Of a stretch of 20,945 nt of DNA, positions 6,705 to 17,198 are shown piece by piece (the first letter of the stretch is position 1; every line of letters begins with the position of its first letter). The notes under the pieces are model-generated. The model worked only from the letters and a program-made list of their open reading frames with translations. It searched no databases and had not been told where the DNA came from. This DNA is from an uncultured Oxalobacter sp. (GTDB taxonomy: Bacteria; Pseudomonadota; Gammaproteobacteria; Burkholderiales; Burkholderiaceae_D), in assembly GCA_934270705.1 (NCBI GenBank), contig CAKQQG010000027.1, forward strand, positions 1 through 20,945. Reading direction: 5' to 3'. The translations under genes and the position numbers were made by a program.

Positions 6705-8612
6705 ATGGCAATCATTACCCTCGTTGATGCACAGCTGGCCTTTGGCCACTTTCCCATGCTCGACCACGCCGAGTTTTCGCTGGAAGCCGGTGAAAAAGTC
6801 GGTCTGATCGGTCGTAACGGCACCGGCAAATCATCCTTGTTGCAGGTGCTGGCCGGCAAGGCGAAACTCGATGACGGTCTGGTGACCGTACAGCAAAACC
6901 TGAAAATCGCCTATGTCGAACAGGAACCGGCCTTTCCTGCCGAACAGACGGTCTATGAGGCAGTCGCTTCAGGCCTGCACGATATACAGGCATGGCTGAA
7001 CGAGTACGAACGGCTGACCGTAGAACTCGAGAAAAAAAACGACGGCAAATTGCTCGATCGCCTCAATGAATTGCAGATACGTCTGGATAACGCCGATGCA
7101 TGGAACCTCAACAACCGCGTGGAAACCCTCCTCGAACGCCTGTCGCTGGAAAAAGACGCACGCATCGGTACATTATCTGGCGGCCTTTACAAACGGGTCG
7201 CGCTGGCACGTGGACTGATCAGCGCACCGGATGTCCTGATGCTGGACGAACCGACCAACCATCTGGATTTCGAATCGATCATCTGGCTGGAAAACATTCT
7301 GAAAGAATTTCGCGGAAGTCTTGTATTCATTACACATGACCGGCGCTTTCTGGACCATATCGCCACCCGTATCGTCGAACTCGACCGTGGCAAGCTGCTT
7401 TCCTTTCCCGGCAATTTCAGTGCATACCGCGCGATCAAGAATGAACAGCTGGCCAACGAGGCCGTCGAAAACGCGAAATTCGACAAATTTCTGGCACAGG
7501 AAGAAGTCTGGATACGAAAAGGCATCGAAGCAAGGCGTACCCGCAATGAAGGCCGCGTCAGACGACTTGAAGCCCTGCGCGCCACACGTGCCGCAAGACG
7601 GGAACGGCAAGGACAGGTCCGCATGGATGTTTCATCGGGAGAGCGCTCGGGCAAACTGGTCGCCGAACTGACGGACGTTTCCAAATCTTTCGGAGACAAA
7701 ACCGTGATCCGTTCCTTTTCGGATATCATCCTGCGCGGTGACAAAATCGGTCTGATAGGCCCGAATGGCGCAGGCAAGACGACCATGCTGAAACTCATTC
7801 TGGGTGAGCTTGTTCCAGACAGCGGCACGATCCGTCTGGGAACACGATTGCAAATCGCCTATTTCGACCAGATGCGTGCACAACTCGACGACAATGCCAG
7901 TCTGGCGGATACCATCTCGCCGGGCAGCGAATGGGTGGAAATCGGCGGTCAGAAAAAACACGTCATGAGTTACCTCTCCGATTTCCTGTTCACTCCGGAA
8001 CGCGCCCGTTCTCCCGTCAAATCCCTGTCGGGCGGCGAAAGAAACCGGTTGCTGCTGGCACGCCTTTTCGCACGCCCCGCAAATGTACTGGTACTGGATG
8101 AGCCGACAAACGATCTTGACATCGAAACTCTGGAACTGCTTGAAGAATTGCTGCAGGATTATGACGGCACCGTCTTTCTGGTCAGCCATGACCGCGCCTT
8201 TCTGGACAATGTCGTCACACAGGTCATCGCCGCAGAAGGAAACGGTTTGTGGCGGGAATACATCGGTGGTTACAGCGACTGGGAGCGCACTCGTCCGGTA
8301 CCACAGGAAACGGTCAGCGAGAAAAAGACATCCCGTGAGGCGACTCCTTCTCCGCGCAAGGAATCTGCCGGAACACCGCGTCGCAAAAAACTGAGTTACA
8401 AGGAACAGCGCGAACTGGATGAATTGCCTTCCAGAATCGCCGCACTTGAGAGCGAACAGGCGCAAATTTCATCGCGTCTGAACGATCCGAACCTGTATAA
8501 GGGAGATTCCGCAGAAGGCATCCGTCTCAACCAGCGTTTTGTCGAAATCGAGGAAGAACTGATGAACTGCATCTCCCGTTGGGACGAGCTGGAATCGAAA
8601 ACGAAAGAATGA
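6705..8612 (+). CDS. uup: ABC-F ATPase, Uup type
   Basis: This soluble protein of 635 residues has two ABC ATPase domains and no membrane segments. ABC-F proteins bind the ribosome at the E site and modulate stalled translation; Uup has also been linked to branched-DNA transactions and transposon excision (family knowledge). Domain 1 has Walker A GRNGTGKS (36-43), signature LSGG (157-160) and Walker B LMLDEPTNHLD (about 178-188). A charged, Arg-rich inter-domain linker spans about 250-305. Domain 2 has GPNGAGKT (352-359), LSGGE (441-445) and VLVLDEPTNDLD (about 461-472). A Lys/Ser/Pro-rich hinge leads to a C-terminal coiled coil (about 563-630), the hallmark of Uup over the shorter paralogues. 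The frame is open upstream, but that stretch would overlap the tRNA gene; the ATG at 6705 begins the conserved domain. It converges on murJ with a 12-base gap. Confidence 0.93.
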   Translation: MAIITLVDAQLAFGHFPMLDHAEFSLEAGEKVGLIGRNGTGKSSLLQVLAGKAKLDDGLVTVQQNLKIAYVEQEPAFPAEQTVYEAVASGLHDIQAWLNEYERLTVELEKKNDGKLLDRLNELQIRLDNADAWNLNNRVETLLERLSLEKDARIGTLSGGLYKRVALARGLISAPDVLMLDEPTNHLDFESIIWLENILKEFRGSLVFITHDRRFLDHIATRIVELDRGKLLSFPGNFSAYRAIKNEQLANEAVENAKFDKFLAQEEVWIRKGIEARRTRNEGRVRRLEALRATRAARRERQGQVRMDVSSGERSGKLVAELTDVSKSFGDKTVIRSFSDIILRGDKIGLIGPNGAGKTTMLKLILGELVPDSGTIRLGTRLQIAYFDQMRAQLDDNASLADTISPGSEWVEIGGQKKHVMSYLSDFLFTPERARSPVKSLSGGERNRLLLARLFARPANVLVLDEPTNDLDIETLELLEELLQDYDGTVFLVSHDRAFLDNVVTQVIAAEGNGLWREYIGGYSDWERTRPVPQETVSEKKTSREATPSPRKESAGTPRRKKLSYKEQRELDELPSRIAALESEQAQISSRLNDPNLYKGDSAEGIRLNQRFVEIEEELMNCISRWDELESKTKE

Positions 8613-8624
8613 CTGTCAAACGAC

Positions 8625-10175
8625 TTATGAGGCGATACGCCGGAAATCGCGTAACCGGAAACCCAGTGCGAACAGCGTGCCGAAATACACGATGCCGCAT
8701 ACGATCATGACCAGTGCCATGGCGCCCACCCGTAACAGGGGGGTCGCCTGCATGGCGATCCAGTCGAAACAGCTGGCGACCCACATCGAAGCCCCCGCCA
8801 GCAAGACAAGCGCCGCCCCCACTTTCAGGAAAAACATCCGCCAGCCGGATTGCGGCTGATAAATACCCCGACGTCTCAGCATGATGTACAGGATAGCTGC
8901 ATTGCCGCAAGCGCCGATCCCGATGGACAATGCCAGACCCGCATGGTCATAGATGGGGACGAAAACCAGATTCATGAGCTGCGTCAATATCAGGACCACC
9001 ACCGCGATCTTGACCGGCGTCCTGATGTCCTGCTTGGCATAGAATCCGGGCGCCAGAATGCGCACCACAATCAGACCGATCAACCCCACGCCGTAGGCGA
9101 TCAGCGCATGTGACGTCATCACCACGTCATGCGCGCTGAACTTGCCATAATGAAACAGCGTCGCCGTAAACGGAACTGGCAAGGTCATCAGCATGACCGA
9201 GGCAGGCAATGCCAGCAGGAAAGTGAGGCGCAACCCCCAGTCCAGCAACGACGAATATTCTTTTTCATCATTGTTGGCATTGGCTCTGGACAGGCTGGGC
9301 AACAGAATCGTCCCCAATGCCACACCCAGCAAGGCATTGGGAAATTCCATCAGCCGGTCTGCATACGATATCCATGAAACGCTGCCGTGCGCCAGCCGGG
9401 ACGCGATATTGGTGTTGATCATCAGGCTGATCTGTGCGACCGATACCGCGAATATCGCCGGAATCATCTGCCTGATAATCCGCCGCACCCCTGCATCCTG
9501 AAAAGCACGAACGACATGGATGGAGATATGTGGCAACATGCCGATTTTGACAAGCGCCGGTATCTGGATACCCAGTTGCAACAGACCGCCGACAAATACG
9601 GCAAAAGCCAGCGCAAGCACCGGCTGTTCCAGACAGGGCGCGACGAACAGCGAAGCGACGATAAACGATATATTGAGCAATACCGGTGTAAAGGCTGGCA
9701 CCCGGAATTCACGCCATGTATTGAGTACACCACCTGCCAGCGCCACCAGCGACATGAAAAGGATATAAGGAAACATGATCCGGGTCATCAACACGGACAA
9801 ATCGAAAACATCCCTGTTGTCCCCGAATCCGGTAGCGATCAGATACACCACGATGGGGGCAGCGACAATCCCTACCACACAGACCAAAACGAGTATCCAC
9901 ACCAGTGCCGTCGCCACCTTGTCCACCAGTTCACGCGCCGGTTTTTCGCCTTTCTGGTTGACGTATTCTGCAAGAATGGGAACAAAAGCTTGCGAGAACG
10001 CCCCCTCCGCAAACAATCTTCTCAACAGGTTGGGAATACGGAACGCGACAAAAAACGCATCGGTGAAACCGGATGCACCAAACGCTCGTGCAATCAGCAA
10101 TTCACGTATCAACCCTGTGATACGTGAAAGCATGGTCATGCCTGAAATGGTCAGCAATGTCTTGAGCAGATTCAT
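8625..10175 (-). CDS. murJ: Lipid II flippase MurJ (MviN family)
   Basis: MurJ moves lipid-linked peptidoglycan precursor across the inner membrane. The 516 residues form about 14 hydrophobic segments, the normal MurJ topology. Functionally important residues of the E. coli protein are in the same positions: Arg18, Arg24, Asp39, Arg52 and Glu57, within the conserved SRITGLIRELLIARAFGA and RIPNLLRRLFAEGAFSQAFVP blocks. The start at 10175 matches the conserved family N terminus (MNLLKTLLTISGMTMLSR). No Shine-Dalgarno sequence is visible, and a perfect TATAAT lies only 8 bases upstream, so the mRNA may have almost no leader. The gene is divergent from rplU and converges on uup. Confidence 0.97.
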   Translation of the reverse strand: MNLLKTLLTISGMTMLSRITGLIRELLIARAFGASGFTDAFFVAFRIPNLLRRLFAEGAFSQAFVPILAEYVNQKGEKPARELVDKVATALVWILVLVCVVGIVAAPIVVYLIATGFGDNRDVFDLSVLMTRIMFPYILFMSLVALAGGVLNTWREFRVPAFTPVLLNISFIVASLFVAPCLEQPVLALAFAVFVGGLLQLGIQIPALVKIGMLPHISIHVVRAFQDAGVRRIIRQMIPAIFAVSVAQISLMINTNIASRLAHGSVSWISYADRLMEFPNALLGVALGTILLPSLSRANANNDEKEYSSLLDWGLRLTFLLALPASVMLMTLPVPFTATLFHYGKFSAHDVVMTSHALIAYGVGLIGLIVVRILAPGFYAKQDIRTPVKIAVVVLILTQLMNLVFVPIYDHAGLALSIGIGACGNAAILYIMLRRRGIYQPQSGWRMFFLKVGAALVLLAGASMWVASCFDWIAMQATPLLRVGAMALVMIVCGIVYFGTLFALGFRLRDFRRIAS

Positions 10176-10183
10176 GGTGCGGC

Positions 10184-10189
10184 ATTATA
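10184..10189 (-). promoter_or_regulatory. -10 element immediately in front of murJ
   Basis: TATAAT on the minus strand ends 8 bases before the murJ ATG. Transcription would start about 2 bases before, or at, the start codon. No good -35 element is visible, so the call rests on the perfect hexamer. Confidence 0.4.
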
Positions 10190-10265
10190 GCGCCCATCCC
10201 GCTACAATATGACGTTGCACGATGACAGGGATGAAACAGCCAGACAAAAAAAACGCACCCGGTCT

Positions 10266-10294
10266 TTGACGAAGCTGGCAAGCCCCTGTATAAT
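10266..10294 (+). promoter_or_regulatory. Sigma-70-type promoter of rplU-rpmA
   Basis: TTGACG (10266-10271), a 17-base spacer and a perfect TATAAT (10289-10294) form the best promoter in the window. The start would be near 10301, giving a leader of about 60 bases before rplU. Confidence 0.85.
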
Positions 10295-10360
10295 TTGACG
10301 TTTTCCAGTTTTCCCTGTTCATACAGGTTTTATCAACACTCAATTTTCGATGGAGCTTCC

Positions 10361-10672
10361 ATGTACGCGGTCATAAAAACCGGCGGCAAGCAATACAAGG
10401 TTGTCGCGGGCAAAAAATATAAAGTAGAACAGATACCGGCTGACATTGGATCCGAAATCACTCTTGACCAGGTTCTGGCAGTCGGCGAAGGCGAATCCAT
10501 TCGCTTCGGCACACCACTGGTCGAAGGTGCTCAGGTTCAGGCAACGGTTGTGGCGCAGGGTCGTCATAAAAAGGTCAAGATTTTCAAGATGCGCCGGCGT
10601 AAACATTATCAGAAACGCCAGGGACATCGTCAGAACTATACTGAACTGCAAATCGTTTCGATCAACGCTTAA
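10361..10672 (+). CDS. rplU: 50S ribosomal protein L21
   Basis: This encodes 103 residues, the normal L21 length. L21 binds 23S rRNA in the large subunit. The protein shows the family start [14 protein letters not shown] and the basic C-terminal signature [19 protein letters not shown]. The ATG at 10361 has GGAG 5 bases upstream (10352-10355); the frame extends further upstream only through the leader. It is the first gene of the rplU-rpmA unit, directly behind the promoter at 10266-10294. Confidence 0.98.
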   Translation: MYAVIKTGGKQYKVVAGKKYKVEQIPADIGSEITLDQVLAVGEGESIRFGTPLVEGAQVQATVVAQGRHKKVKIFKMRRRKHYQKRQGHRQNYTELQIVSINA

Positions 10673-10682
10673 AGCACCGGCG

Positions 10683-10708
10683 GACACGGTTCATCAAAGG
10701 ACTGTGTC
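10683..10708 (+). other. Intercistronic hairpin between rplU and rpmA
   Basis: GACACGGT (10683-10690) pairs with ACTGTGTC (10701-10708), 8 bp with one G-T pair, around a 10-base loop. There is no T run, so read-through into rpmA is expected; a role in mRNA processing or stability is possible but unproven. Confidence 0.4.
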
Positions 10709-10736
10709 GTAAGGAAATTCATTCTGGAGTATTAAC

Positions 10737-11003
10737 ATGGCACACAAAAAAGGCGGCGGCACTACCCGTAACGGTCGTGAATCGGAATCGAAACGGCTGG
10801 GTGTAAAAGTTTACGGCGGACAAGCCATCAATGCGGGCAGCATCATCATGCGTCAGCGTGGTACGACCATTCATCCTGGTGAAAACGTCGGCATGGGCAA
10901 GGATCACACCTTGTTCGCACTGGTTGACGGTACCGTCAAATTCGTCGTGAAAGGCGAAGCGAAAAAACATTTTGCAACGGTCGTTCCTGCCACCACGGCA
11001 TAA
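10737..11003 (+). CDS. rpmA: 50S ribosomal protein L27
   Basis: This encodes 88 residues. L27 lies near the peptidyl-transferase centre, its N-terminal tail reaching the tRNA 3' ends. The protein starts [24 protein letters not shown], the non-cleaved N-terminal form typical of Proteobacteria, and contains the family signature [19 protein letters not shown] at 10726-10729 is 7 bases before the ATG. It follows rplU by 64 bases and is followed by a terminator (11050-11076) before obg. Confidence 0.98.
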   Translation: MAHKKGGGTTRNGRESESKRLGVKVYGGQAINAGSIIMRQRGTTIHPGENVGMGKDHTLFALVDGTVKFVVKGEAKKHFATVVPATTA

Positions 11004-11049
11004 TCCGTATGCAACCGGGCTTGTTATGCGAGCCTTTTCAAATCAGGAG

Positions 11050-11076
11050 AAGGCTCTGCCGCTGGCAGAGCCTTTT
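11050..11076 (+). terminator. Rho-independent terminator between rpmA and obg
   Basis: A perfect 11-bp stem (AAGGCTCTGCC at 11050-11060, GGCAGAGCCTT at 11064-11074) with a 3-base loop ends in TTTT. It separates ribosomal protein synthesis from obg-proB, though partial read-through is likely given the 20-base gap to obg. Confidence 0.8.
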
Positions 11077-11084
11077 CATATTGA

Positions 11085-12206
<1,122 letters not shown>

Positions 12207-12227
12207 TCTCTCGTTCCGGCCACTGAT

Positions 12228-13346
12228 ATGAACTCGGTCATACAAAACGCAAAACGCCTTATCATCAAAGTCGGTTCTTCACTGGTCACCAACGACGGTC
12301 ACGGACTGGATCATGACGCCATCGCAAAATGGTCGGAACAAATCGCCCGACTGCGACATCAGGGCAAGGAAATCATCCTGGTCAGTTCAGGCGCGATTGC
12401 CGAAGGCATGTTGCAGCTGGGATTCAGCAAACGCCCGGTCGATATCCATGAATTGCAGGCATGCGCTGCTGTCGGACAGATGGGACTGGTACAAATCTAC
12501 CAGACCAGTTTCGAAACTCACGGTCTTCATGCCGCGCAGGTATTGCTGACGCATGCCGATCTGGCTGACCGCGAACGCTACCTGAATGCACGCTCGACGC
12601 TGTTCACGCTCTTGCGGTTCGGCGTGATCCCGGTCATCAACGAAAACGATACCGTCGTTACGGATGAAATCAAGTTCGGCGACAACGATACGCTGGGCGC
12701 ACTCGTCGCCAATCTGGTCGAGGCGGACGCCCTTGTCATCCTGACCGATCAGAAGGGATTATTCACCGCCGACCCGCGCAAGAATCCCGAAGCCAGACTG
12801 GTTGCAACCGCGCAGGCTGGTGACCCGACGCTGGAAAGTATGGCCGGTGGTGCGGGAACCGGAATCGGACGAGGTGGCATGCTGACCAAGGTTCTGGCGG
12901 CAAAACGTGCAGCCAGTTCCGGCGCTCATACCGTTATCGCATGGGGTCGGGAAAAGGATGTGTTGCTGCGTCTGGCATCCGGAGAAATGATCGGTTCGCA
13001 ACTGGTCGCGCCCAACAATCACCTTCAGGCACGCAAACAATGGATAGCGGATCATCTCCAGACTGCCGGCAATGCGATACTGGATGCCGGCGCTGTGCAG
13101 AAAGTCCGTGACGAGGGCAAGTCATTGCTGCCCATCGGCGTCATCGGCATTACCGGCGAATTCGGGCGTGGCGAAATCATTTCCTGTCTGGATGAATCCG
13201 GCAAGGAAATCGCTCGCGGCCTGACCAATTATTCCAGCACGGAAGCCCTGCTGATCTCACGGCACAAGTCATCGGACTTCACGGGCATTCTGGGATATGA
13301 AGGCGCCCCCGAACTGATTCACCGCGACAACCTGCTGGTACTTTAA
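12228..13346 (+). CDS. proB: Glutamate 5-kinase with C-terminal PUA domain
   Basis: ProB phosphorylates L-glutamate to gamma-glutamyl phosphate, the first and feedback-controlled step of proline synthesis. The 372 residues hold an amino-acid kinase domain (about 1-260) with IIKVGSSLV at the N terminus, [19 protein letters not shown] and the glycine-rich [15 protein letters not shown] loop, then a PUA domain (about 280-360), the long proteobacterial form. proA is not adjacent. It lies 21 bases after obg, probably co-transcribed. Its stop codon overlaps that of the convergent CNP1-like gene in one TTAA (13343-13346), and no terminator is visible between them. Confidence 0.97.
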   Translation: MNSVIQNAKRLIIKVGSSLVTNDGHGLDHDAIAKWSEQIARLRHQGKEIILVSSGAIAEGMLQLGFSKRPVDIHELQACAAVGQMGLVQIYQTSFETHGLHAAQVLLTHADLADRERYLNARSTLFTLLRFGVIPVINENDTVVTDEIKFGDNDTLGALVANLVEADALVILTDQKGLFTADPRKNPEARLVATAQAGDPTLESMAGGAGTGIGRGGMLTKVLAAKRAASSGAHTVIAWGREKDVLLRLASGEMIGSQLVAPNNHLQARKQWIADHLQTAGNAILDAGAVQKVRDEGKSLLPIGVIGITGEFGRGEIISCLDESGKEIARGLTNYSSTEALLISRHKSSDFTGILGYEGAPELIHRDNLLVL

Positions 13347-13924
13347 TACGAATACGAACTGCCGGTGTAATTGTTGCGGATAATCGGGCGGTTGTAACGG
13401 ATACGGAATATCATGTCTTCCGCAGAGCCGGCAATCGCTTTTCCGTCACAAAAAAATTCCTGCACCAGCACGGCTCTTGGACGGTTGGCTGCATGAAAGT
13501 TGATCAGTCGCCAGTCCTCGTTTTTCGACATGACCCACTTGCCGTTGCGATGTCCATAGGCATATCGCCTGAATTCGAACGTCCCGCAACGGACACCTTC
13601 ATAACTGACGTTTTTCGCACCGGCATTGCTCTTCGTCACCATCGTATAACGGATTTCATCAGGACTGACCGATATGGATTCCGGATCGATGAAAAAAGAC
13701 TGTGTCTGTGTCGGACCGATTTCGAACGGCAACAATTTTTCTTCATCGGGAAATGCGGGCAGCTTTACCGGCAACACCTTGTATTCCCTTGGCTTTTCCT
13801 CTTCATCGTCGCCATATTCGCCGAAAATGATCTCGGCGGAGGCGTGAACCGAAACAAGCAACAGCATGACAGCCATCGCCCATTTGACCCAGTCATCCAA
13901 AATATCAAGCCATTTTTTTCGCAT
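13343..13924 (-). CDS. CNP1-like family exported protein of unknown function
   Basis: This encodes about 193 residues. It has a basic N terminus, a hydrophobic stretch and A-S-A before [10 protein letters not shown], consistent with a signal peptide of about 30 residues and a periplasmic location. The mature part carries the pattern of the CNP1-like family found in Betaproteobacteria (segments around [16 protein letters not shown], and a final C-D-G-K-A). Two cysteines in the mature part could form a disulfide. The ATG at 13924 is preferred; the frame is open upstream to a GTG at 13969, which would add 15 charged residues and overlap rppH further. With the chosen start it overlaps rppH by 20 bases, so the two are translated from one message. 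Function is not known to me. Confidence 0.82.
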   Translation of the reverse strand: MRKKWLDILDDWVKWAMAVMLLLVSVHASAEIIFGEYGDDEEEKPREYKVLPVKLPAFPDEEKLLPFEIGPTQTQSFFIDPESISVSPDEIRYTMVTKSNAGAKNVSYEGVRCGTFEFRRYAYGHRNGKWVMSKNEDWRLINFHAANRPRAVLVQEFFCDGKAIAGSAEDMIFRIRYNRPIIRNNYTGSSYSY

Positions 13925-14522
13925 CCGATATCCCGTCCGCTTCTGTCGTTTCCGTTTTTTTTCGTTCACCCGGCATTTTTCCCTTGCCTGTCGCCACAGG
14001 CAAACCGCCCGTATAAAGCCTGAAATAGTGCTGATTGTCCGGTTTTGGCGGCGGATTCAGGAAACGAGACAGTTCCTGAAGCGCTTTCAAATAGACATCC
14101 CGTTTGAATTCGATCACGACATCAAGCGGAACCCAGTATTTGTGCCAGCGCCATGCATCGAATTCCGGAGTGTTGGTCAATCGCAGATTGATGTCGGTAT
14201 CCCTGCCGAGCATCCGAAGCAGGAACCATATCTGCTTCTGCCCCCGATAATGTCCCCTGACTTCACGCCGGATAAATTGCGGAGGCACTTCATAGCGCAG
14301 CCAGTTGCGCGTCCGTCCGACCACCTTGACATGTTCCTGCCGCAAACCGGTTTCTTCCTGCAATTCGCGATACATGGCCTGTTCCGGCGTTTCGCCATAT
14401 TTGATGCCGCCCTGCGGAAACTGCCACGACTGCTCACGGACACGTTTTCCCCACCACACCTCATTGTTGGTATTCAACAAAATGATACCGACATTGGGGC
14501 GGTAACCTTCACGGTCCAACAT
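13905..14522 (-). CDS. rppH: RNA pyrophosphohydrolase
   Basis: RppH removes pyrophosphate from the 5' triphosphate end of mRNA, exposing it to RNase E-driven decay. The 205 residues carry the full Nudix box at 38-60 (G38-x5-E44-x7-R52-E53-L-Q-E56-E57-x-G59) and the RppH N terminus [17 protein letters not shown]. The C-terminal 35 residues after the conserved F-L-N-P-P region are charged and low in complexity, longer than the E. coli protein. GAGGTG lies just upstream of the ATG at 14522. It is the first gene of a two-gene unit with the CNP1-like gene and is divergent from proS. Confidence 0.95.
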   Translation of the reverse strand: MLDREGYRPNVGIILLNTNNEVWWGKRVREQSWQFPQGGIKYGETPEQAMYRELQEETGLRQEHVKVVGRTRNWLRYEVPPQFIRREVRGHYRGQKQIWFLLRMLGRDTDINLRLTNTPEFDAWRWHKYWVPLDVVIEFKRDVYLKALQELSRFLNPPPKPDNQHYFRLYTGGLPVATGKGKMPGERKKTETTEADGISDAKKMA

Positions 14523-14716
14523 GTTTCACCTCAAAGTCTTTGCAAAATGCCTTTCCACAAGCGTCTCCCCGTCATTCAAGCCTGAAAATTTACGATAGTT
14601 ACAACAAACCGCCATCTATTTCAGACGTTCGGGCAAACTGTGAACGCATCTGCCAGCTAATCCTTTAGAATCATATGGATTATAACTCTGTTACGTTCAT
14701 AAAAGAATTCACTGTC

Positions 14717-16456
14717 ATGCGTGCTTCACACTTTTTTATTTCGACGCTGAAAGAGGCGCCCGCCGATGCGGAAATCATCAGTCACAAACTCATGGTCAGA
14801 GCCGGAATGATCCGGCGTCTGGGATCCGGTATCTATGCCTATATGCCGATGGGACTTCGCGTCATCCACAAGATCGAGAATATTATCCGGGAAGAAATGA
14901 ACCGGTCCGGCGCAGTCGAATTGCTCATGCCGATCGTACAACCTGCCGAACTCTGGCAGGAAACCGGTCGCTGGCAAAAATACGGGCCTGAACTGCTTCG
15001 TATCAAGGATCGTCACAATCGTGATTTCGTCATCCAGCCGACTTCGGAAGAAGTGATTACGGACATCGCCCGCAATGTCATCAAGTCTTATCGCCAGTTG
15101 CCCGTCAATTTCTATCATATCCAGACGAAATTCCGTGATGAACGACGTCCGCGTTTCGGTCTGATGCGCGGTCGTGAGTTCACGATGAAAGACGCCTACT
15201 CTTTCGATCGTGACGTCGAAGGACTGAAAAAATCCTATCAGATCATGTTCGATGCCTATATCCGCATTTTCAACCGTTTCGGTTTGACATTCCGTCCTGT
15301 CGCAGCGGATAACGGTGCCATCGGCGGTTCGGGTTCCCATGAATTCCACGTCATTGCCGAAACCGGCGAAGACGCACTGGTTTATTCTCTGGAATCGGAT
15401 TATGCCGCCAATATGGAAGCCGCCGTGGCGCTGCCGCCTTCCGGTACACGTCCGGCACCGACCCGGGAAATGCAGAAAGTACCGACTCCCGGACAAAAAG
15501 CCTGCGAGGATGTCACGTCTTTCCTGAAACAACCGCTTTCGAGCTCACTGAAAGTTATCGCCGTCATCCGTACGGAAATCCCGGAAGACACTCCTGGCCA
15601 TTTCGCCGTCATTCTGATGCGCGGCGATCACGAACTCAATGAAGTCAAGACTCAGAAAAACATCGGTGACTTCCGTTTCGCCAGTGAAAGCGAAATCATG
15701 CATTATTTCGGTTGCCCGTCAGGCTATCTCGGTCCTGTCGGCCTGATCGGTCGTTCCGATATCGCGTTTTACGCCGATCACGCCGTAACGATCATGAGCG
15801 ATTTCATCTGCGGCGCCAATGAAAAGGACATGCACTATACCGGCGTCAACTGGGAACGCGATGTCCAGTTGCCTGAAGTCATCGCCGATTTCCGAAACGT
15901 GGTCGAAGGCGATCCGTCTCCTGACGGGAAAGGCAAACTTGCCATCCAGCGCGGTATCGAAGTCGGACACGTTTTCCAACTGGGGACACGCTACTCCAGC
16001 GATATGAACGCCACCTATCTTGACGAAAACGGCAAACCGCAACTGATGCAAATGGGATGCTACGGCATTGGCGTCACCCGAATCGTCGGTGCAGCTATCG
16101 AACAGAACAATGACGATCGCGGCATTATCTGGCCGGTATCGATCGCGCCATTTGAAGTCGTCCTCTGCCCGCTGGGTTATGACCGTAGCGAAGCTGTCAG
16201 GAACACCGCAGACAGCCTGTATGAAACGCTGAAGGCCTCGGGTATAGACGTCATTCTGGATGATCGTGGTGAACGTCCGGGCGTCATGTTCTCGGATTGG
16301 GAACTGATCGGCATACCGCATCGCATCGTGATCGGCGAACGCGGCCTTAAAAAAGGAGAACTCGAATATCAGGGACGACGAGACGAACAGGCCACCCCTG
16401 TCGCCGCCGACAGTATGGCCGACTTTATCCGTAACAAACTTGCCGCCGACCGGTAA
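14717..16456 (+). CDS. proS: Prolyl-tRNA synthetase, bacterial type with editing domain
   Basis: ProS charges tRNA-Pro with proline. The 579 residues are the long bacterial form: class II catalytic core with TSEE (109-112) and motif 2 [21 protein letters not shown] (139 onwards), an inserted YbaK-like editing domain (about 225-400) that clears mischarged Ala-tRNA-Pro, motif 3 [10 protein letters not shown] (about 447-456), and a C-terminal anticodon-binding domain. I choose the ATG at 14717, where the family N terminus [15 protein letters not shown] begins; an in-frame ATG at 14675 would add 14 residues foreign to the family. The ribosome site is weak. A possible -10 TATAAC sits at 14681-14686. 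The gene ends in hairpins at 16464-16501 and 16515-16562. Confidence 0.97.
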   Translation: MRASHFFISTLKEAPADAEIISHKLMVRAGMIRRLGSGIYAYMPMGLRVIHKIENIIREEMNRSGAVELLMPIVQPAELWQETGRWQKYGPELLRIKDRHNRDFVIQPTSEEVITDIARNVIKSYRQLPVNFYHIQTKFRDERRPRFGLMRGREFTMKDAYSFDRDVEGLKKSYQIMFDAYIRIFNRFGLTFRPVAADNGAIGGSGSHEFHVIAETGEDALVYSLESDYAANMEAAVALPPSGTRPAPTREMQKVPTPGQKACEDVTSFLKQPLSSSLKVIAVIRTEIPEDTPGHFAVILMRGDHELNEVKTQKNIGDFRFASESEIMHYFGCPSGYLGPVGLIGRSDIAFYADHAVTIMSDFICGANEKDMHYTGVNWERDVQLPEVIADFRNVVEGDPSPDGKGKLAIQRGIEVGHVFQLGTRYSSDMNATYLDENGKPQLMQMGCYGIGVTRIVGAAIEQNNDDRGIIWPVSIAPFEVVLCPLGYDRSEAVRNTADSLYETLKASGIDVILDDRGERPGVMFSDWELIGIPHRIVIGERGLKKGELEYQGRRDEQATPVAADSMADFIRNKLAADR

Positions 16457-16463
16457 CACGAAA

Positions 16464-16501
16464 CACATATCGGACATTCGATGTGAAATGTCCGATATGT
16501 G
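16464..16501. other. Long hairpin directly after proS
   Basis: A perfect 15-bp inverted repeat, CACATATCGGACATT (16464-16478) and its complement (16487-16501), encloses an 8-base loop 7 bases after the proS stop. There is no T run; it probably protects the 3' end or helps the terminator that follows. Confidence 0.7.
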
Positions 16502-16514
16502 CCCGACGGGAGAG

Positions 16515-16562
16515 AAGCCCATAAAAAAACGCCAGAACAATCTGGCGTTTTTTTATGGGCTT
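16515..16562. terminator. Bidirectional terminator between proS and the SWIB gene
   Basis: A perfect 22-bp inverted repeat (16515-16536 with 16541-16562, loop ACAA) contains a G/C core CGCCAGA/TCTGGCG flanked by seven A and seven T. Each strand therefore reads as a G/C hairpin followed by T7, and it can terminate both converging genes. Confidence 0.92.
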
Positions 16563-16683
16563 ATGAGGTAATCTCGCATTTTGTGGCAGACAACCCACAC
16601 TGCCGACGTTTTTGCATGCAAACGGCAACACACACCGACCGTGTCGGTATCCGCTAGGCACTTCAGCTACAGACCGTTTCCGT

Positions 16684-17004
16684 TTATTTGAGCTGTGCAG
16701 ATACCAGCTTGGTCATTTCAAACATGGAAACCTGTGCCTTGCCACCGAAGACCGGCTTCAGTCTGTCGTCTGCATTGATCATCCTGCGATTGTTCTTGTC
16801 TTGCAGGTTGTTCTGCTTGATATAGTCCCAGATTTTTTTGGTCACTTCGGTACGTGGCATGGGCGACGCACCGATTACCGCTGCCAGTACGGCACTCGGG
16901 GTAACGGGTTTCATGAAAGCGGCATTGGGCGTACGTTTCGGTGCATCGGTCTTTCCTGATGCTGGCGCTTTGGTAGATTTTGCTGCAGGTTTTTTTGTTG
17001 CCAT
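16684..17004 (-). CDS. SWIB/MDM2-domain protein
   Basis: This small 106-residue protein has a Lys/Ala/Pro-rich N-terminal tail (about 1-28), like histone-type tails, followed by one SWIB domain (about 30-104). Typical signatures are F-M-K-P-V-T-P-S, I-W-D-Y-I-K-Q-N-N-L-Q-D, the N-R-R-M-I-N-A-D motif and a final M-F-E-M-T-K-L-V. In eukaryotes SWIB domains occur in chromatin remodellers; in bacteria they appear as single small proteins of uncertain role, possibly nucleoid-associated (inference from the basic tail). The ATG at 17004 has GAGGT about 6 bases upstream. It is a separate unit with its own promoter and the shared terminator at 16515-16562. Confidence 0.92.
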   Translation of the reverse strand: MATKKPAAKSTKAPASGKTDAPKRTPNAAFMKPVTPSAVLAAVIGASPMPRTEVTKKIWDYIKQNNLQDKNNRRMINADDRLKPVFGGKAQVSMFEMTKLVSAQLK

Positions 17005-17061
17005 AACGATACCTCATATACAAAGTACGAAGGGGAATTTATGTAACTTACTGCATGAACA

Positions 17062-17091
17062 AATATAGGTGCTAAATCTTGTAAAACGCAA
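17062..17091 (-). promoter_or_regulatory. Predicted promoter of the SWIB gene
   Basis: On the minus strand TTGCGT (17091-17086), an 18-base spacer and TATATT (17067-17062) make a plausible sigma-70 promoter, with a leader of about 50 bases before the ATG. Confidence 0.5.
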
Positions 17092-17161
17092 GCATTTTTT
17101 CTGACTGGACGGATAAAGTGTGGTTAATATGCTTTTCATACCCCGGTCATGAAACATCCGC

Positions 17162-17180
17162 AAAAAAATCCATTGATTTT
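17162..17180 (-). terminator. Possible weak terminator after ffh
   Basis: On the minus strand AAAATC-AATG-GATTTT forms a 6-bp A/T-rich stem followed by more T (17164-17162). It is the only terminator-like element between ffh and the SWIB gene and is weak, so some read-through is likely. Confidence 0.35.
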
Positions 17181-17198
17181 CAAGGGCGTTTCCCGAAC

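Noticed and set aside
14675..14716. Upstream ATG for proS adding 14 residues
   Set aside because: The added residues are not part of the family, and the region contains the likely -10 element.
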